From Candidatus Villigracilis affinis (lineage in GTDB: Bacteria; Chloroflexota; Anaerolineae; Anaerolineales; Villigracilaceae), in NCBI GenBank assembly GCA_016718275.1, contig JADKEA010000007.1, positions 14,141 to 78,140 on the forward strand: 64,000 nt of DNA, read 5' to 3'. The notes under the pieces were generated by a model. It worked only from the letters and a program-made list of their open reading frames with translations. It was not told the origin of the DNA and searched no databases. Positions 1 through 7,807 of the stretch are shown here, one piece after another (the stretch's first letter is position 1; every line of letters starts with the position of its first letter). A program made the position numbers and the translations under genes.

Positions 1-2
1 TT

Positions 3-533
3 ATGAATAAAGAAAAAAAGATGGCATTAGGATATATTGTAGGTGGATTACTTGTCATTGTATTAGCCCCTTCAGTTATTTATATGATTACTTCGTTGTT
101 TGATTATGTGTATAGAATAGAAATTGTCCAGAACACCACAATAAGATGGGTTATTATCATGTTATTGCTTGTGATCGGATTAATTTATGGAATTTGGTCA
201 GTGATTATTCAAAACACGGTTGGGCAGGGTGGTCCTGTAGAAATAGGAAATATAGAAATAAGTCCAAAAACAAAGAATCTTGTTGTATCGGGACCCTATA
301 AATACACAAGAAATCCTATGTTATTTGGAACATTGTTAATGTATCTTGCTTTTGCCCTATTCATCAATTCAATAACCTCTGTTGTGTTAGTCAGTGCAAT
401 TTTTACTTTCATGTTGACTGTTGTTGTGAAAATGGAGGAAAAGAGATTATTAAAGGATTTTGGAAATCAATATGAAGAATATCGAAAAAAAGTATCGATG
501 TTCTTTCCATGGTTTCCGAGAAAAAATGAATAG
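3..533 (+). CDS. Isoprenylcysteine methyltransferase-like membrane protein (cassette 1)
   Basis: A 176-residue integral membrane protein of the ICMT/PEMT methyltransferase superfamily, which uses S-adenosylmethionine to methylate small or lipid-linked thiols or amines. Hydrophobic segments lie at about residues 8-30, 46-68 and 108-138. The family signature is visible: GPYKYTRNPMLFG near residue 96, followed by the charged EEKRLLKDFGNQYEEYRK helix near residue 144. It is clearly richer in A+T than the chromosome further right. It is the first cassette visible and is followed at 615 by an attC site. The ATG at base 3 is the only start that can be seen; upstream signals are outside the window. 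The substrate is unknown. A second family member occurs at 18961-19437. Confidence 0.75.
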   Translation: MNKEKKMALGYIVGGLLVIVLAPSVIYMITSLFDYVYRIEIVQNTTIRWVIIMLLLVIGLIYGIWSVIIQNTVGQGGPVEIGNIEISPKTKNLVVSGPYKYTRNPMLFGTLLMYLAFALFINSITSVVLVSAIFTFMLTVVVKMEEKRLLKDFGNQYEEYRKKVSMFFPWFPRKNE

Positions 534-614
534 GAAAATAAGCTATCAAACACATTTGCCATTGCATGGTGATGTTGGTTTTGTTATGAGTATAGGTCTC
601 AATTAATAAAAGCC

Positions 615-740
615 GCCCAACAAAGCACGCAGCGTACACCTGATGTGCGGCACACTTCGCATCGAGCATTTTCCTCGCTTCGAGTTTTTCCTGCTTCCAA
701 GCGGAGTCCACGCCAGCGCAGGTAATACAAACCGTTAGCC
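615..740 (+). repeat. attC-like recombination site A
   Basis: The left box GCCCAAC (615-621) is followed by AAAGC, and the right box GTTAGCC (734-740) is preceded by a complementary arm (CCAGCGCAGGTAA). The middle carries the CTTCGAGTTTTTCCTGCTTCCAAGCGGAGTCCACG-type core shared with sites D, E, F, H and I. Length 126 bp, within the usual attC range. Confidence 0.75.
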
Positions 741-764
741 CGCCCTATGCAAAGAGAGCTACTT

Positions 765-1649
765 ATGAAATCAAAAGCTATAAAAAAAGACAAATCCAAC
801 AAAAAAGCGTCGCTTGGACACGTGCTTAAGAAAAACGAGAAAATTAAACAAACTGTCAAGAAGGCTGCCAGTGAACTCACATCGGTAAATGAAGTTCTAA
901 AGCAGGAAAATATCCCTGCTCAGATCATGAAACAGGCTATCACTCAAAATGAAGATGTCGAACAGAAGGTTGCAAAAGCCGCAGACGATTTAAAGCTGGT
1001 TAACGTCAAACTCGCCGAAGAAATGGCTGAGCGAATAGTCATCGAATCCGAACTCGCTGATACAAAGACTGACCTGGCGGAAGTACGCGACGATTTATCA
1101 AAAGCCCAGGTAAAAACAGAAGAAGCCCAACAAAGTGCGCTTCAGGATGCGCTCACGGGTCTTCCGAACCGCTTGTCATTTGAACAGGGTCTCGGCCACG
1201 GGTTGAGCCAGGCAAAACGGCACGGTTGGGGACTCGCTGTCCTATTTATTGACATCGACAAATTCAAGAGCATTAACGACTCTTATGGCCATGATCTGGG
1301 AGACCAGGTGCTGCTGATGGTGGCAAACCGTTTAAAGTCTTTTGTGCGCGATGAAGACATAGTCAGCCGCTGGGGAGGCGATGAATTTGTATGCCTGTTG
1401 TTGGAAGTTAAACAGGAAGCTGACGTGACTCAGCTTGCCGAGAAGATGATCAATCGGGTTGCCGAAGCCTTCGAGTTTCAGGGGACCGTTCTTTCCATAA
1501 GAGCCAGTATCGGCATTGCCATATATCCCGCAGATGGAGATACGTCCGAAATTCTTTTCAAAAATGCGGATATAGCTATGTATAAAGCCAAGGGAACAGA
1601 GCAGCGTGTTGTGCTGTTCCGAGAATCTGGTGAGCAAAAAGTGGGCTAA
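765..1649 (+). CDS. Diguanylate cyclase (GGDEF) with coiled-coil N-terminus (cassette 2)
   Basis: A soluble diguanylate cyclase that would make cyclic di-GMP from two GTP. The N-terminal 120 residues are charged and helical with heptad-like spacing, suggesting a dimerising coiled coil rather than a sensor domain. The GGDEF domain follows, with DALTGLPNR at its start, the metal-binding FIDIDKFKSINDSYGH stretch, the intact active site RWGGDEF and an RxxD inhibitory site (RDED) five residues before it. I start at 765 because AGAGAG lies about six bases upstream; an in-frame ATG at 747 is the alternative and would add six residues. The gene begins 25 bases after attC A, and its TAA stop lies inside the left box of attC B, so ORF and recombination site are fused. 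No EAL domain is present. Confidence 0.88.
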   Translation: MKSKAIKKDKSNKKASLGHVLKKNEKIKQTVKKAASELTSVNEVLKQENIPAQIMKQAITQNEDVEQKVAKAADDLKLVNVKLAEEMAERIVIESELADTKTDLAEVRDDLSKAQVKTEEAQQSALQDALTGLPNRLSFEQGLGHGLSQAKRHGWGLAVLFIDIDKFKSINDSYGHDLGDQVLLMVANRLKSFVRDEDIVSRWGGDEFVCLLLEVKQEADVTQLAEKMINRVAEAFEFQGTVLSIRASIGIAIYPADGDTSEILFKNADIAMYKAKGTEQRVVLFRESGEQKVG

Positions 1650-1784
1650 CAAAGCGTGCGCCTGACGTTGGGGACTGCCCGTAGGGTGTGCGCAAATCTA
1701 AGGCAGTTTTCTACGCCTTTTCATTTTTCTGGCTGGACGGCTTTGCCGTCCCCGCCCCAGCGCAGGTAACGCAAGCCGTTGGCT
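1644..1784 (+). repeat. attC-like recombination site B
   Basis: Left box GGCTAAC (1644-1650) contains the stop codon of the preceding gene; right box GTTGGCT (1778-1784). Inner arms GTGCGCCTGACGTTGGGG and CCCCAGCGCAGGTAACGCA pair with each other. The central part carries GGCTGGACGG-CTTT-CCGTCC, a core type shared only with site C. Length 141 bp. Confidence 0.8.
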
Positions 1785-1867
1785 GCTTCGTAGATTCGGA
1801 ATCTAGTTTTATTTCCTTCTTGACGGGATAGAACATAAGTTCTACAATCTCACGAAGGAGAATACCC

Positions 1868-2332
1868 ATGACAAAAACAATCCTTTCATCTAAAAGCAAG
1901 TCTACGCAAAACACCACTTCGGTTAAAGAGTTTATTGCTTCACTTGATGAGCAAACCCTAAAAGATAGCAAGGTACTTGTTGAAATGATGCAAGGAATTA
2001 GTGGAAGTAAGCCTAAGTTATGGAACGTAGGTACGATTGGATTTGACTCCTATCATTACAAGTACGACAGTGGGCGTGAAGGTGACAGTTTTATCATTGG
2101 CTTTTATCCAAGAAAAGGCAAGATAACCGTCTACATGATGGACGGCACAGCACGTTACTCCGAATTGCTGGCTAAGTTAGGTAGGCATACTACTACTGGG
2201 TACTGTGTTTATATCAAGCATCTTGGCGATGTGGAGTTGCCAATCCTCGAACAAATCATGCAAAGGTCATATGAGAATATAAAGTCGCAAGACGGGCATA
2301 TCAACCAAATATTATGGAAGGCTGAAAAATAG
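1868..2332 (+). CDS. DUF1801 domain protein (cassette 3)
   Basis: A 154-residue soluble protein of the DUF1801 (YdhG-like) family, whose biochemical role is not settled. The recognisable stretches are VKEFIASLDEQTLKDS near the start, the SKPKLWNVGTIGFDSYHY segment, GREGDSFIIGFYPRKGKITVY in the centre, and a GYCVYIKHLGDVE segment near the C-terminus. A strong ribosome site AAGGAG at 1854-1859 precedes the ATG by eight bases. The gene lies between attC B and attC C and is transcribed with the other cassettes. It has a diverged relative in the same array at 4244-4663, which keeps the same order of motifs but lacks the first 15 or so residues. No partner antitoxin or enzyme is encoded beside it. 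Confidence 0.8.
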   Translation: MTKTILSSKSKSTQNTTSVKEFIASLDEQTLKDSKVLVEMMQGISGSKPKLWNVGTIGFDSYHYKYDSGREGDSFIIGFYPRKGKITVYMMDGTARYSELLAKLGRHTTTGYCVYIKHLGDVELPILEQIMQRSYENIKSQDGHINQILWKAEK

Positions 2333-2369
2333 GTATTTCTGCCTTGCTTTATATGCGTTCAGTGAACGC

Positions 2370-2500
2370 GCCTAACAAAGCGTGCACCTAACGCTGTGGA
2401 TTGCCCGTAGGGCGCACGCACATCCCAGGCAGTTTTCTACGCCTTAGCATTTTTCTGGCTGGACGGCGAAGCCGTCCCCGCCCCAGCGCGGGCAACCACT
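2370..2500 (+). repeat. attC-like site C, right end degenerate
   Basis: Left box GCCTAAC (2370-2376) and a core nearly identical to site B, including GGACGG-CGAAG-CCGTCC and CCCCAGCGCGGGCAAC. The expected GTTRRRY box at the right end is absent; the sequence runs into ACCACTTCATG instead. This suggests loss of the right half by deletion or drift, so the following gene may no longer be excisable on its own. Confidence 0.65.
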
Positions 2501-2626
2501 TCATGAATTTCAATAGCAGTAATCTCCTTATTACTATTGTCGTTTCGTTCCGAGAATTCTTCCCAAAATGATTGTTGTGATGATTGAGGAATTTCTAGAT
2601 GTGCCATAACAAGGAGAAAACAAAAA

Positions 2627-3178
2627 ATGAGAAACGTTGTCTTTGCCATCAATATCACCGTTGACGGCTGCTGCGGACATGAATCGGTAGTCGCCGACGA
2701 CGAACTTCACGAGCACTTTACTGGGCTCCTGCAGGATTCAGACATTGAAATTTTCGGGCGCAACACTTATCATCTGATGTATCCGTACTGGCACGATGTC
2801 GCAATGAATCAATCGGAATCAAAAGCAACCAACGAATTTGCCCGCACGTTCGATTCGATGCCGAAGATCGTCTTTTCAACAACATTGAAGAGCGTGGAGT
2901 GGAACAACACAACGCTTCTGCGCTCAAGCCTTCAAGAAGAGATCGTGAAACTAAAACAACAGCCAGGCAAAAATATTTCCATTGGCGGGTTGAACATTGC
3001 ATCGCAACTCGCTCAGTCTGGTCTGATCGATGAGTATCGTTTTCTCGTTCAACCGATTGTTGCAGGAAAAGGTCCCCGATTGTTCGAATCGGGCAAGAAT
3101 CTTACATTGGAACTTATCGGATCAAAAATGTTTCGCTCAGGCGTTGTCGAATTGCACTATAAAAATATTCACAAATAA
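2627..3178 (+). CDS. RibD C-terminal / dihydrofolate reductase-like protein (cassette 4)
   Basis: A 183-residue protein with the dihydrofolate-reductase fold of the RibD C-terminal family. Members reduce pteridine-like or other substrates with NAD(P)H, but many stand-alone copies have no known substrate. Visible family features are an N-terminal strand with the DG motif (VVFAINITVDGC), a central FGRNTYHLMYPYW segment that normally contacts the nucleotide, ISIGGLNIASQLAQSGLIDEY, and a final QPIVAGKGPRLFE strand. AAGGAG at 2611-2616 supports the ATG at 2627. It lies after the degenerate attC C and before attC D. A second, only distantly similar member is at 7119-7712. Confidence 0.82.
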   Translation: MRNVVFAINITVDGCCGHESVVADDELHEHFTGLLQDSDIEIFGRNTYHLMYPYWHDVAMNQSESKATNEFARTFDSMPKIVFSTTLKSVEWNNTTLLRSSLQEEIVKLKQQPGKNISIGGLNIASQLAQSGLIDEYRFLVQPIVAGKGPRLFESGKNLTLELIGSKMFRSGVVELHYKNIHK

Positions 3179-3284
3179 TAAGGAAATGACATCATGCTTA
3201 TCGTTCGCGAAGTCGTCACGATGCAAGTTTGTCAGTAAGGTTTTGCACCTTTTTAATAGCCAATGTTTTGGCAAGTTCGTGGTT

Positions 3285-3395
3285 ACCCAACAAAGCGTGC
3301 ACCCGACTGGTGGGAGTCTGTGCGTTTTCAGACATTTTTCTGGCTTCGAGTTTTCTCTGCTCCTAAGCAGAGTCCACGGGTGCAAATGGTTAGCC
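3285..3395 (+). repeat. attC-like recombination site D
   Basis: Left box ACCCAAC (3285-3291), right box GTTAGCC (3389-3395), 111 bp. The core includes TTCTGGCTTCGAGTTTTCTC and CTAAGCAGAGTCCACGGG. The flanking non-coding bases from 3179 to 3284 and 3396 to 3484 hold nothing else recognisable. Confidence 0.75.
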
Positions 3396-3484
3396 CGCCG
3401 CATCCAAGAAGGTTTGTAGAAAATTCTTGCAGAACTTATTGTCATACAACCTGACGAATCAAAATTTGTCACGAAAGGGTTAAT

Positions 3485-3922
3485 ATGGATAAAGAATACA
3501 ATATCATCTCCTTGGATAAGCCTGATGATTCTGTGTGGGATGTTGTCGGATGGGGCATTCATAATTACAACATACAGATAGCGGGAGATACGCAGAGCAA
3601 ACAACTGTGCTTTGTCCTTCGTGCGCCTGATAAAAAGACTGTAGGCGGCTTGATTGGCAAAACTTATTGGGATTGGCTTTATATCGATTTATTGTTTGTA
3701 AAAGAAGAGCTTCGCGGTCGTGGATATGGGCATCGTCTTTTGGAGATGGCTGAAGATGAAGCGCGAAAATGCGGCATAAAGAATGTGTATTTAGACACAT
3801 TCAGTTTTCAAGCACCAGATTTTTATAAACAACATGGTTACAAGGTTTTCGGTGAGCTAAAAGATTTCCCTGCTGGACATCAGCGGTATTTTTTTACGAA
3901 ACAACTTAGAAATCGTGTATAA
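3485..3922 (+). CDS. GNAT family N-acetyltransferase (cassette 5)
   Basis: A 145-residue acetyl-CoA-dependent N-acetyltransferase. The acetyl-CoA pyrophosphate loop is seen as ELRGRGYGHRLLEMAE (about residues 78-93), preceded by the beta-4 strand YIDLLFVKEEL and followed by the YLDTFSFQAPDFYKQHGY motif typical of motif B. The substrate cannot be deduced; cassette GNATs often act on antibiotics or small amines, which is only a family-level expectation. The start ATG follows GAAAGGG at about eight bases. The gene sits between attC D and attC E. Confidence 0.85.
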   Translation: MDKEYNIISLDKPDDSVWDVVGWGIHNYNIQIAGDTQSKQLCFVLRAPDKKTVGGLIGKTYWDWLYIDLLFVKEELRGRGYGHRLLEMAEDEARKCGIKNVYLDTFSFQAPDFYKQHGYKVFGELKDFPAGHQRYFFTKQLRNRV

Positions 3923-3953
3923 ATTAAAAGGGTAACTACTGAAAAGCAAAAGC

Positions 3954-4136
3954 GCCTGACAAAGCATAGACTAGTCCCAACCTTCCTTTGGACACCCTCC
4001 CAAAATACAACATTGAAATTCGAGCTGGGACTTAATGTGCATAGGCTGTGTTTGGAGAGGGGTTTTGCTTCGAGCTTTTTCTGCTTCCGAGCAGAGTCCA
4101 CACCTGTCCCAGCGCCAGTAACGCAAACCGTTAGGC
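3954..4136 (+). repeat. attC-like recombination site E (long form)
   Basis: Left box GCCTGAC (3954-3960, one base off the AAC consensus) and right box GTTAGGC (4130-4136), 183 bp. It contains an extra inverted-repeat block at 4000-4055 (CCAAAATAC...GTGTTTGG) also found in sites H and I, and the TTCTGCTTCCGAGCAGAGTCC core. Confidence 0.7.
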
Positions 4137-4243
4137 AACCAAGAGCAAAAGAATCAACGAATCGCAAGTTTCGTTTTGTCGTAAAATTGAAAAGATAACA
4201 CCGTTTTAGATTTTGATGATCTGTTTTTTTTACTGGAGGCAAA

Positions 4244-4663
4244 ATGTCCGAACTAAAAACAAAAGTCAACAATGCGAGCGTGAAAGACTTTCTCAATTCA
4301 ATTGAAAATGAGCAGATTCGAAAAGATTGCTTTGAGATTTCCAGGATGATGGAGAGTGTTACAAAAGCCAAGCCGAAAATGTGGGGCGCGAGTATTGTCG
4401 GATTTGGAAGTTATCACTACATTGGCAAAAGCGGACGCGAAGGTGATTGGATGTTAACTGGCTTCTCGCCGCGCAAGCAAAATTTGACTTTGTATCTGAT
4501 GGGCGGATTTGACTCAGAAAAAAAGTTACTCGAAAAACTTGGGAAATATAAAACCAGCGTAGGCTGCTTATATATCAAGAAGTTAGATGACGTAGATAAG
4601 AAAGTTTTGAAAGAATTGGTGATTACATCTGTGAAAAAGATGAAGAGTCAGGACAAAAAGTAG
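4244..4663 (+). CDS. DUF1801 domain protein (cassette 6)
   Basis: A 139-residue paralogue of the protein at 1868-2332, with the same motif order: VKDFLNSIENEQIRKDC, AKPKMWGASIVGFGSYHY, SGREGDWMLTGFSPRK and VGCLYIKKLDDVD. The C-terminus is Lys-rich. A consensus ribosome site (CTGGAGGC) precedes the ATG. The gene is A+T-richer than the first copy, so this looks like independent capture of a common cassette family rather than a local duplication. Function unknown. It is bounded by attC E and attC F. Confidence 0.8.
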   Translation: MSELKTKVNNASVKDFLNSIENEQIRKDCFEISRMMESVTKAKPKMWGASIVGFGSYHYIGKSGREGDWMLTGFSPRKQNLTLYLMGGFDSEKKLLEKLGKYKTSVGCLYIKKLDDVDKKVLKELVITSVKKMKSQDKK

Positions 4664-4772
4664 ATCCCATTTTTGACATGGCTGATGTTTCCAAAAATTA
4701 AGTTGTGTGTAACAGTTGGGCATGTTGGCACCGATGTCTTTTTTAACTATCGTTTTGGTAAGCAGGCAGGTT

Positions 4773-4890
4773 GCCTAACAATGCATGCACTGAAACCTTT
4801 CGCAAGCTTAATGCAAGTCTGCGCGATTTACAAGCATTCTTCTGGCTTTGGGCTTTCTCTGCTCCTAGGCCGAGAGTTCACGGGCGCATA
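4773..4890 (+). repeat. attC-like site F, right end degenerate
   Basis: Left box GCCTAAC (4773-4779) and the shared core CTTCTGGCTTTGGGCTTTCTC...GTTCACGGGCGCA. The right box is lost: where other sites read GCAAACCGTTAGC this one reads GCATAAGATATGG. The next gene starts only 20 bases further on. Confidence 0.6.
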
Positions 4891-4908
4891 AGATATGGAT
4901 GGCATAAG

Positions 4909-5451
4909 ATGAAAAACACACCTGTTGCAGCTAAGAAATCAAAGAGGCCATCAACTGTTATTAAAGCGCAGCTGAAGAGAGATGAGCTTGTTGCGGACTT
5001 GATCGAGACTCGCAGAAAAATCATTGACATAACTTCGTCTTTTTCACCAACTGAGCATGATCAGGTCTTTTTGGGTATTTGGTCCATCAAAGATTTATTA
5101 GCCCACTTGATAGGATGGCTTGAGGCAAACCGCAAAGCAGTGAAAGCCATCCGGGCAGGCAAACTTCCAGAATTCTATGCATATAAAGATCGTGACTGGC
5201 AAACTTACAATGCTCGTCTCGTTTCGAAATATAAACGTGAAAGCATGGTAGAGCTTTTATCGGCAATGCAAGCTTCCCACCAAAAACTCATAGACTCAAT
5301 TCAGATCATTCCCGCTGAAGAGCTCGAACAAGATTATGGAGTGAGGTTCAAAGGCTATAAAGTTACCATAGCCCGCCTGCTGCAAGCTGAACTCAAGGAT
5401 GAGAAGGTGCATTACGCTCAGATAGAAATGTTTAGAAACAAGGCAAAGTAA
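4909..5451 (+). CDS. ClbS/DfsB-like four-helix-bundle protein (cassette 7)
   Basis: A 180-residue all-helical protein resembling the ClbS/DfsB branch of the DinB-like superfamily. Recognisable pieces are KRDELVADLIETRRKIIDI, the IWSIKDLLAHLIGWLEAN signature with its WxxKDLLAHL core, and a long C-terminal helix rich in basic residues. ClbS itself detoxifies colibactin; whether this relative acts on a genotoxin is unknown. The ATG at 4909 is chosen because upstream codons run through attC F. The N-terminal 30 residues are Lys/Arg-rich and look unstructured. Confidence 0.75.
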   Translation: MKNTPVAAKKSKRPSTVIKAQLKRDELVADLIETRRKIIDITSSFSPTEHDQVFLGIWSIKDLLAHLIGWLEANRKAVKAIRAGKLPEFYAYKDRDWQTYNARLVSKYKRESMVELLSAMQASHQKLIDSIQIIPAEELEQDYGVRFKGYKVTIARLLQAELKDEKVHYAQIEMFRNKAK

Positions 5452-5475
5452 AATGAGGGACCGTTTCAGCGTGTC

Positions 5476-5637
5476 ACCCAATAAGGCGTGCGGCGTATAT
5501 TGGACTCTGGGGATTCTGCCGCATTTACAAGCATTTTTTGGTTGTTGAGCTTGTCGAGACACTGGTTCGAGTTTGTTTCTTTTTGTTCTCAAACAGAATC
5601 CACACCCGCCACGGCGCCAGTAACGCAATCCGTAGCT
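5476..5637 (+). repeat. attC-like site (degenerate) after the DfsB-like gene
   Basis: Left box reads ACCCAAT (5476-5482) instead of ACCCAAC, then AAGGCGTGCGG. The core has GTTCGAGTTTGTTTC and the right arm GGCGCCAGTAACGCAATC. The right box has lost one T (CGTAGC instead of CGTTAGC). It is recognisable by position and arms but probably inactive. Confidence 0.55.
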
Positions 5638-5682
5638 GCTTCAATCTTTCTCAATCAGGTATCCACACAATGGAGGTTCACA

Positions 5683-6057
5683 ATGTCCGAGCAAGTAAAC
5701 GTTGAATTGTTGAAGGGATTCCTGGAAGCATTCAATCGTCACGACCTAGATTCTATTATGGACTATTTCGCAGATGATTGTGTCTTCTACATGCCAAAAG
5801 GCGTCAAGCCTCGTGGCGATCGGTATGCCGGGAAACAGGAGGTGCGGGCAGGGTTGGCAAAACGATTTGAAGGGATACCAGATGTACATTATGGAGACGA
5901 TCAACACTGGATCTGTGGCGATTTCGGTGTGTCGGAATGGACGCTGACTGGCACATCTACGTCAGGACAACACATCGAAGTGCGAGGGGTTGATCTGCTT
6001 GAGTTTGCTCAGGGGAAGGTCATCCGCAAGGATTCTTTCTGGAAAATAGTTGAGTGA
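5683..6057 (+). CDS. SnoaL-like / nuclear transport factor 2-fold protein (cassette 8)
   Basis: A 124-residue NTF2-like alpha-beta barrel protein of the SnoaL-like type. The N-terminal helix LLKGFLEAFNRHDLDSIMDY leads into the strand FADDCVFYMPKG, followed by a YAGKQEVRAGLAKRFEG helix and the final VRGVDLLEFAQGKVIRKDSFW strands, all usual for the fold. Such proteins may isomerise or hydrolyse small ligands or simply bind them; no catalytic assignment is possible. GGAGG at 5672-5676 sets the ATG at 5683. Longer in-frame extensions upstream run through the attC and are not credible. Confidence 0.8.
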   Translation: MSEQVNVELLKGFLEAFNRHDLDSIMDYFADDCVFYMPKGVKPRGDRYAGKQEVRAGLAKRFEGIPDVHYGDDQHWICGDFGVSEWTLTGTSTSGQHIEVRGVDLLEFAQGKVIRKDSFWKIVE

Positions 6058-6109
6058 CCAGCATGGTCAGCAAAATATGCCAGCGAGATTACACGATGAG
6101 CATGGAGGT

Positions 6110-6136
6110 AAGGTCCACGGGCGCAAACGGTTGGGT
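6110..6136 (+). repeat. attC right-half remnant
   Basis: GGTCCACGGGCGCAAACGG followed by the box GTTGGGT (6130-6136). Only the right arm of an attC can be recognised; nothing resembling the left box is visible between 6058 and 6110. Confidence 0.45.
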
Positions 6137-6197
6137 AGTTCCTTCTTAAATTAACTCAACATTTGAGACTTATAATCTTCCTGTCGGATTCAACAAT

Positions 6198-6815
6198 ATG
6201 GCAGAAACCACCGAGCCCCAAAGCAAGTTTTCAGAAAAAAGGTTTGTCATTGGTTGTATTGTGTTATTTTTGAGTTCCATTGTTCTGGTTTTATTCCCGC
6301 TGGGAATTTACGCACGTTCATTGTTCATCACAATACAACCAGATGAGGTTGCAGTTGTATTATCTCCCAATGCGCCAAACGGAATCAGCGAAATTCCCTT
6401 AACTCCAGGGAATCACTTCGTTAGTCCACTTGATAAACTCGAAATTTTCAATTTCTCCAAAGAAAAATATATATCATCTTCAACAAACTGTGGCTGCGGC
6501 CCGGACCTTGTTACCTTTCACGCCAAAGAGAGTGCAGAAATATTTGTAGACTATCAGATTACTTATTCTATAAACCCTGAACAAGTTGTCAAACTCTATC
6601 AGGCGTGGCAGCATAGGTATCAAGATGGGTTTGTAATACCGCAATCCATAAAAATTATTGGAGAGGTTGCAAGTCAATATACTTCCAGCGAAATCGCTTT
6701 GACAAAAAGAAATGAGGTTGAGCAAGCAATATTTTCTCGCCTTAAATCTGATTTTTCAGAGTCTAATTTGATTGTATTTGAATTCAAGATAGACGATGTT
6801 CGTTTGAATAAATAG
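6198..6815 (+). CDS. SPFH/Band 7-like single-pass membrane protein (cassette 9)
   Basis: A 205-residue protein with an N-terminal cytoplasmic tail, one transmembrane helix at about residues 16-40 (VIGCIVLFLSSIVLVLFPLG) and a soluble part resembling the SPFH (stomatin/prohibitin) domain. The pattern ITIQPDEVAVVLSPNAPNG...LTPGNHFVSPLDKLEIF matches the opening strands of Band 7 proteins, and YQITYSINPEQVVKLYQ and the helical SEIALTKRNEVEQAIFSRL fit its later half. SPFH proteins organise membrane microdomains or protease complexes. An unusual NCGCGPD sequence in the middle could bind metal or form a disulphide. The long C-terminal coiled coil of flotillins is absent. The assignment is from pattern only. 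Confidence 0.6.
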   Translation: MAETTEPQSKFSEKRFVIGCIVLFLSSIVLVLFPLGIYARSLFITIQPDEVAVVLSPNAPNGISEIPLTPGNHFVSPLDKLEIFNFSKEKYISSSTNCGCGPDLVTFHAKESAEIFVDYQITYSINPEQVVKLYQAWQHRYQDGFVIPQSIKIIGEVASQYTSSEIALTKRNEVEQAIFSRLKSDFSESNLIVFEFKIDDVRLNK

Positions 6816-6994
6816 AAACTGCCCCAGCCGTCTTTCGGACTGCTTCGCAATCCCCAAATACAGCATTGAAATTCGAGAAGGGACTTAAATGCACAGACCG
6901 TATTTGGAGAGAGATTTGGCTTCGAGTTTTTTCTGCTTCCAGGTAGAGTCCGCGCCCGCCACGGTGGCAGATCCACGGTGCAACCCGTTGAGTG
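6816..6994 (+). repeat. attC-like site H, left box unclear
   Basis: Right box GTTGAGT at 6988-6994. The core TTGGCTTCGAGTTTTTTCTG and the inverted-repeat block 6854-6907 (CCAAATAC...GTATTTGG) are shared with sites E and I. The left end begins at the stop codon of the SPFH gene (TAGAAACTGCC), where no clean RYYYAAC is present. Bases 6995-7118 are otherwise featureless. Confidence 0.6.
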
Positions 6995-7118
6995 GCTTCG
7001 TCGCCTTCCAACATATACTCTTGACGCTTTGAAACAAATGTTCTAAACTTTGTTTTGTCGTTTACAAACTTTGCACGAGACAACCAGACAGTAATCCAGA
7101 TGTTGGAGGAACCCAATC

Positions 7119-7712
7119 ATGAGAAAAATTATTGTGCTTGAACATATCTCCCTTGATGGTGTCATACAAGCCCCAGGCGGGCCAGAAGAAGATACCAGCG
7201 GCGGCTTCACGTATGGCGGGTGGATAAGCCCACATTCCGACGCAGTTCTTGGAACGGCCCTGAGAAAGCAGATGAACATGCCATTCGACCTGTTGGTAGG
7301 GCGTAAAACCTTTGAAATTTGGGAGCCCTATTGGCCGCAACATGCAGACGCCTGGCCTGGTGTCAACACAGCGACCAAGTATGTCGCCTCGAATACCATC
7401 ACGTCTAGCGAATGGCAGCCGTCCGTGTTTTTAAGCGGAGATGTTGCAGAAAAAGTCGCCAAGATCAAGCAGCAGCAAGGGCCCGATTTGCATGTTTGGG
7501 GAAGTGGCAATCTCATTCAGACGCTTATCAAGCATGATTTGGTCGATACGTTCTGGTTGATGATATATCCGATCACGCTGGGCGGTGGAAAGCGGTTGTT
7601 TGCCGATGGCACGATCCCAGCGGCATTCAAGGTGACTGAGAGCACAGTGACCCCAAATGGTGTCATTGTCGTGAATTACGAGCGTGCAGGTGCAATCAAA
7701 ACCGAAAGTTGA
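7119..7712 (+). CDS. RibD C-terminal / dihydrofolate reductase-like protein (cassette 10)
   Basis: A 197-residue member of the stand-alone RibD-C/DHFR-like family. Diagnostic segments are IIVLEHISLDGVIQAPGGPEE at the N-terminus (SLDG motif), PFDLLVGRKTFEIWEPYWP (the LVGRKTFE nucleotide-contact region), LHVWGSGNLIQTLIKHDLVD and MIYPITLGGGKRLF. These enzymes are NAD(P)H-dependent reductases in the cases studied; no substrate is suggested here. TTGGAGGAACC precedes the ATG. It follows attC H. Bases 7713-7807, before the next gene, hold a GTTGAGG sequence but no recognisable attC, so this cassette and the next may now move together. Confidence 0.85.
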   Translation: MRKIIVLEHISLDGVIQAPGGPEEDTSGGFTYGGWISPHSDAVLGTALRKQMNMPFDLLVGRKTFEIWEPYWPQHADAWPGVNTATKYVASNTITSSEWQPSVFLSGDVAEKVAKIKQQQGPDLHVWGSGNLIQTLIKHDLVDTFWLMIYPITLGGGKRLFADGTIPAAFKVTESTVTPNGVIVVNYERAGAIKTES

Positions 7713-7807
7713 TGAGTATTCGCGCTGTTCTTAACATCAAGTAGGTACGGTTAACCTGTTGAGGATACATATTCTTAAAGAACAGCGAAAGAAAATAAAA
7801 ATAGGTC

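Noticed and set aside
1868..4663. Toxin-antitoxin pairs among the cassettes
   Set aside because: DUF1801 and the neighbouring proteins lack toxin motifs and each stands alone between attC sites with no partner gene.
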